From an uncultured Bacilli bacterium (GTDB lineage: Bacteria > Bacillota_I > Bacilli_A > RF39 > UBA660): a DNA stretch of 6,598 nt. A program made the translations under genes and the position numbers. The stretch is from NCBI GenBank assembly GCA_934101605.1, contig CAKORS010000044.1, positions 1 to 6,598 of the forward strand, read 5' to 3'. Positions 4,185 to 6,598 of this stretch are shown here, piece by piece; position 1 is the stretch's first letter; every line of letters starts with the position of its first letter. Below the pieces are notes generated by a model. The model was not told the origin of the DNA. It worked only from the letters and a program-made list of their open reading frames with translations, and searched no databases.

Positions 4185-6598
4185 TAGCAGCCTGTGCAGC
4201 AGCAAGTCTTGCGATTGGAACTCTGTATGGAGAGCATGATACATAATCAAGTCCTATTTTGTTACAGAATTCTACTGAAGATGGATCTCCTCCATGTTCA
4301 CCACAAATACCTATATGTAATTTAGGATTTTCTGCTTTTCCAAGTTTAATTGCTGTTTCCATAAGTTTTCCTACACCATTTTGGTCTAGTTTAGCGAATG
4401 GATCATTTTCAAATATTTTTTTATCATAATATGCATTTAAGAATTTTCCAGCGTCATCTCTTGAGAATCCAAATGTCATTTGTGTTAAATCGTTAGTTCC
4501 GAAGCAGAAGAAATCAGCTTCTTTTGCTATTTCATCAGCAGTAAGTGCTGCTCTTGGAATTTCAATCATTGTTCCTACTTCGTATTCTAATTCGATACCA
4601 GCATTTTTAATTTCTTCATCTGCTGTTTTTACAACTATATCTTTAACATATTTTAATTCCTTAACTTCGCAAATAAGTGGAATCATAATTTCTGGTTTTA
4701 CATCCCAATCTGGATGTTTTTTCTTAGTATTAATTGCTGCACGAATAACTGCCTTTGTTTGCATTTTAGCTATTTCTGGATAAGTAACAGCTAAACGGCA
4801 TCCACGGTGTCCCATCATTGGGTTGAATTCATGTAATGATGCAATTAAGTTTTTGATTTGTTCTACTGATTTTCCTTGAGTTTCTGCCAATTTTTTGATA
4901 TCAGCTTCTTCTGTTGGAACAAATTCATGTAGAGGTGGATCTAGATATCTGATTGTTACAGGTAATCCTTGTAAAGCTTCATATAAAGCTTCAAAATCGC
5001 TTTGTTGATAAGGTAAAATCTTATCAAGAGCTGCTTCTCTTTCTTCAACTGTGTCAGAACAAATCATTTCTCTAAATGCTGCTATTCTGTCTTCTTCAAA
5101 GAACATGTGTTCTGTTCTACAAAGACCGATACCTTCTGCTCCAAGTTCACGTGCTTTTTTAGCATCAGCTGGAGTATCAGCATTAGTTCTAACTTTTAGT
5201 TTTCTATATTTATCAGCCCAAGCCATAACTCTTCCGAATTCACCTGCTATAGTTGCATCTACTGTAGGAATTACTCCATCATAGATATTTCCAGTTGTTC
5301 CATCGATTGAAATTAAATCACCTTCATGGAATTCTTTTCCTGCTAAAGTGAATTTTTTATTTTCTTCGTCCATAGCGATGTCTCCACATCCAGAAACACA
5401 GCAAGTTCCCATACCACGTGCTACTACGGCAGCGTGTGATGTCATACCACCACGAACTGTTAAGATACCTTGTGATACTTTCATACCAGTTATATCTTCT
5501 GGTGATGTTTCAAGTCTTACTAAAACAACTTTTTCTCCCTTAGCAGCCCAAGTTTCTGCATCTTCTGCAGAGAATACTATTTTACCACAAGCTGCTCCTG
5601 GAGATGCACCTAAACCTTTTCCGATTGGAGTTGCTTCTTTTAATGCTTTAGCATCAAATTGAGGATGTAGTAATGTATCTAAGTTACGAGGATCAATCAT
5701 TGCGATTGCTTCTTCTTCAGAACGCATTCCTTCATCTACTAAGTCGCAAGCAATTTTTAAAGCTGCTTGTGCTGTTCTTTTTCCATTTCTTGTTTGTAAC
5801 ATATAAAGTTTACCATGTTCTACAGTAAATTCCATATCTTGCATATCTCTATAATGTTCTTCTAGAGTTTTACAAACTTTTTTAAATTCTTCAAATGCTT
5901 CTGGGAATTTATTAGCCATTTCAGTTATTTTCATAGGTGTTCTAACACCTGCAACTACGTCTTCTCCTTGAGCATTAGTTAAGAATTCTCCGAATAATCC
6001 TTTTGCACCAGTTGCTGGGTCACGAGTAAAGGCAACACCTGTTCCGCAGTCATCACCCATATTACCAAATGCCATAGATTGAACGTTTACAGCAGTTCCC
6101 CAAGAATAAGGGATATCGTTATCTCTTCTGTATACGTTTGCTCTTGGATTATCCCAAGATCTAAATACAGCTTTAATAGCTCCCATTAATTGTTCTTTTG
6201 GATCATCTGGGAAGTCTTCTCCTATTTTTTCTTTGTATTCAGCTTTAAATTCTGTTGCTAATTCTTTTAAATCATCAGCATCAAGTTCTATATCTTGAGT
6301 TACTCCCTTTTTCTCTTTCATAGCATCGATTAGTTGTTCAAAATATTTTTTACCAACTTCCATAACTACGTCAGAATACATCTGGATAAATCTTCTATAG
6401 CAGTCCCAAGCCCAACGAGGATTGTTAGATTTTTCTGCTATAACGTTTACTACATCTTCATTAAGACCTAAGTTAAGTATTGTATCCATCATACCAGGCA
6501 TTGATGCTCTTGCACCAGAACGAACAGAAACAAGTAGTGGATTTTCTTTATCTCCGAATTTTTTTCCAGTTGTTTCTTCCATTTCTTTAATGTACTCA
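4171..6598 (-). CDS. ppdK: Pyruvate, phosphate dikinase, N-terminus cut by the window edge
   Basis: Cytosolic enzyme interconverting pyruvate + ATP + Pi and PEP + AMP + PPi; in anaerobes it often serves PPi-linked glycolysis or gluconeogenesis. The frame is open to the right edge; by alignment from memory with the 874-residue Clostridium symbiosum enzyme about 70 residues are missing. Counting from the internal Met at 6582: ATP-grasp region with DPLLV-like NPLLVSVRSGARASMPGMMD (14-33), KAVFRSWDNPRA (137-148) and LQTRNGKRT (262-270); swivelling phosphohistidine domain with GGMTSHAAVVARGMG (378-392), His383 being the phosphorylated histidine and Thr381 the usual regulatory threonine; C-terminal PEP/pyruvate barrel with Arg489 (CRTEH), Arg545 (RYLDPPLHEF), Glu674, Asn697 (GTNDLTQ) and the proton-donor Cys760 (CGEHGGDP). 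The C-terminus PYRVPIARLAAAQAAINNK is family-typical. All catalytic residues in view are present. No PPDK regulatory-protein gene is visible next to it. Confidence 0.98.
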   Translation of the reverse strand, partial: EYIKEMEETTGKKFGDKENPLLVSVRSGARASMPGMMDTILNLGLNEDVVNVIAEKSNNPRWAWDCYRRFIQMYSDVVMEVGKKYFEQLIDAMKEKKGVTQDIELDADDLKELATEFKAEYKEKIGEDFPDDPKEQLMGAIKAVFRSWDNPRANVYRRDNDIPYSWGTAVNVQSMAFGNMGDDCGTGVAFTRDPATGAKGLFGEFLTNAQGEDVVAGVRTPMKITEMANKFPEAFEEFKKVCKTLEEHYRDMQDMEFTVEHGKLYMLQTRNGKRTAQAALKIACDLVDEGMRSEEEAIAMIDPRNLDTLLHPQFDAKALKEATPIGKGLGASPGAACGKIVFSAEDAETWAAKGEKVVLVRLETSPEDITGMKVSQGILTVRGGMTSHAAVVARGMGTCCVSGCGDIAMDEENKKFTLAGKEFHEGDLISIDGTTGNIYDGVIPTVDATIAGEFGRVMAWADKYRKLKVRTNADTPADAKKARELGAEGIGLCRTEHMFFEEDRIAAFREMICSDTVEEREAALDKILPYQQSDFEALYEALQGLPVTIRYLDPPLHEFVPTEEADIKKLAETQGKSVEQIKNLIASLHEFNPMMGHRGCRLAVTYPEIAKMQTKAVIRAAINTKKKHPDWDVKPEIMIPLICEVKELKYVKDIVVKTADEEIKNAGIELEYEVGTMIEIPRAALTADEIAKEADFFCFGTNDLTQMTFGFSRDDAGKFLNAYYDKKIFENDPFAKLDQNGVGKLMETAIKLGKAENPKLHIGICGEHGGDPSSVEFCNKIGLDYVSCSPYRVPIARLAAAQAAINNK

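Noticed and set aside
5051..5662. Two plus-strand open frames (5051-5284 and 5348-5662) inside ppdK
   Set aside because: Both are antisense to highly conserved PPDK coding sequence, are Ser/Ala/Pro-rich in the way of antisense shadows, and lack start signals.
6580..6582. ATG at 6582 as the true ppdK start
   Set aside because: The frame stays open to the window edge (upstream codons read EYIKE), and the PPDK family has about 70 more N-terminal residues including part of the ATP-grasp domain.

Overview
The window is low-GC bacterial DNA with strong Shine-Dalgarno sites, simple hairpin-plus-U terminators and a recognisable small acid-soluble spore protein (SspI). This points to an endospore-forming Bacillota (Firmicute) using the standard genetic code. 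I cannot place it more finely from sequence alone. Five of the six genes lie on the minus strand; sspI is on the plus strand.

Layout from right to left (minus-strand reading): the window opens inside ppdK (pyruvate, phosphate dikinase; about 70 N-terminal residues lie beyond the right edge). ppdK ends at a 12-bp hairpin terminator. Then comes a 92-residue stand-alone Smr-domain protein. It runs tail-to-tail into sspI (plus strand): the two stop codons overlap in one TTAA that sits in the loop of a shared hairpin. sspI and lemA are divergent and start from a ~100-bp intergenic region with back-to-back promoters. lemA is followed after 35 bp by a gene for a membrane protein with a DUF2207 (YciQ-like) region and a very glycine-rich C-terminal tail. 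A terminator-like hairpin separates the two genes. After a further terminator and its own promoter comes a Y-family DNA polymerase gene (DinB/UmuC-like), cut by the left edge after 338 codons.

Functionally this is mostly a housekeeping and accessory neighbourhood: PEP/pyruvate interconversion (PpdK), a possible nucleic-acid nuclease (Smr), spore DNA protection (SspI), a poorly understood envelope module (LemA plus DUF2207), and translesion synthesis (PolY). No mobile element, CRISPR array, tRNA or rRNA is visible. The least explained parts are the LemA/DUF2207 pair with its internal hairpin, and the very compact regulatory layout: hairpins that overlap stop codons, very short predicted leaders, and opposed promoters for a growth-phase gene and a spore gene. 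I do not see a clear candidate for a wholly new biological system.
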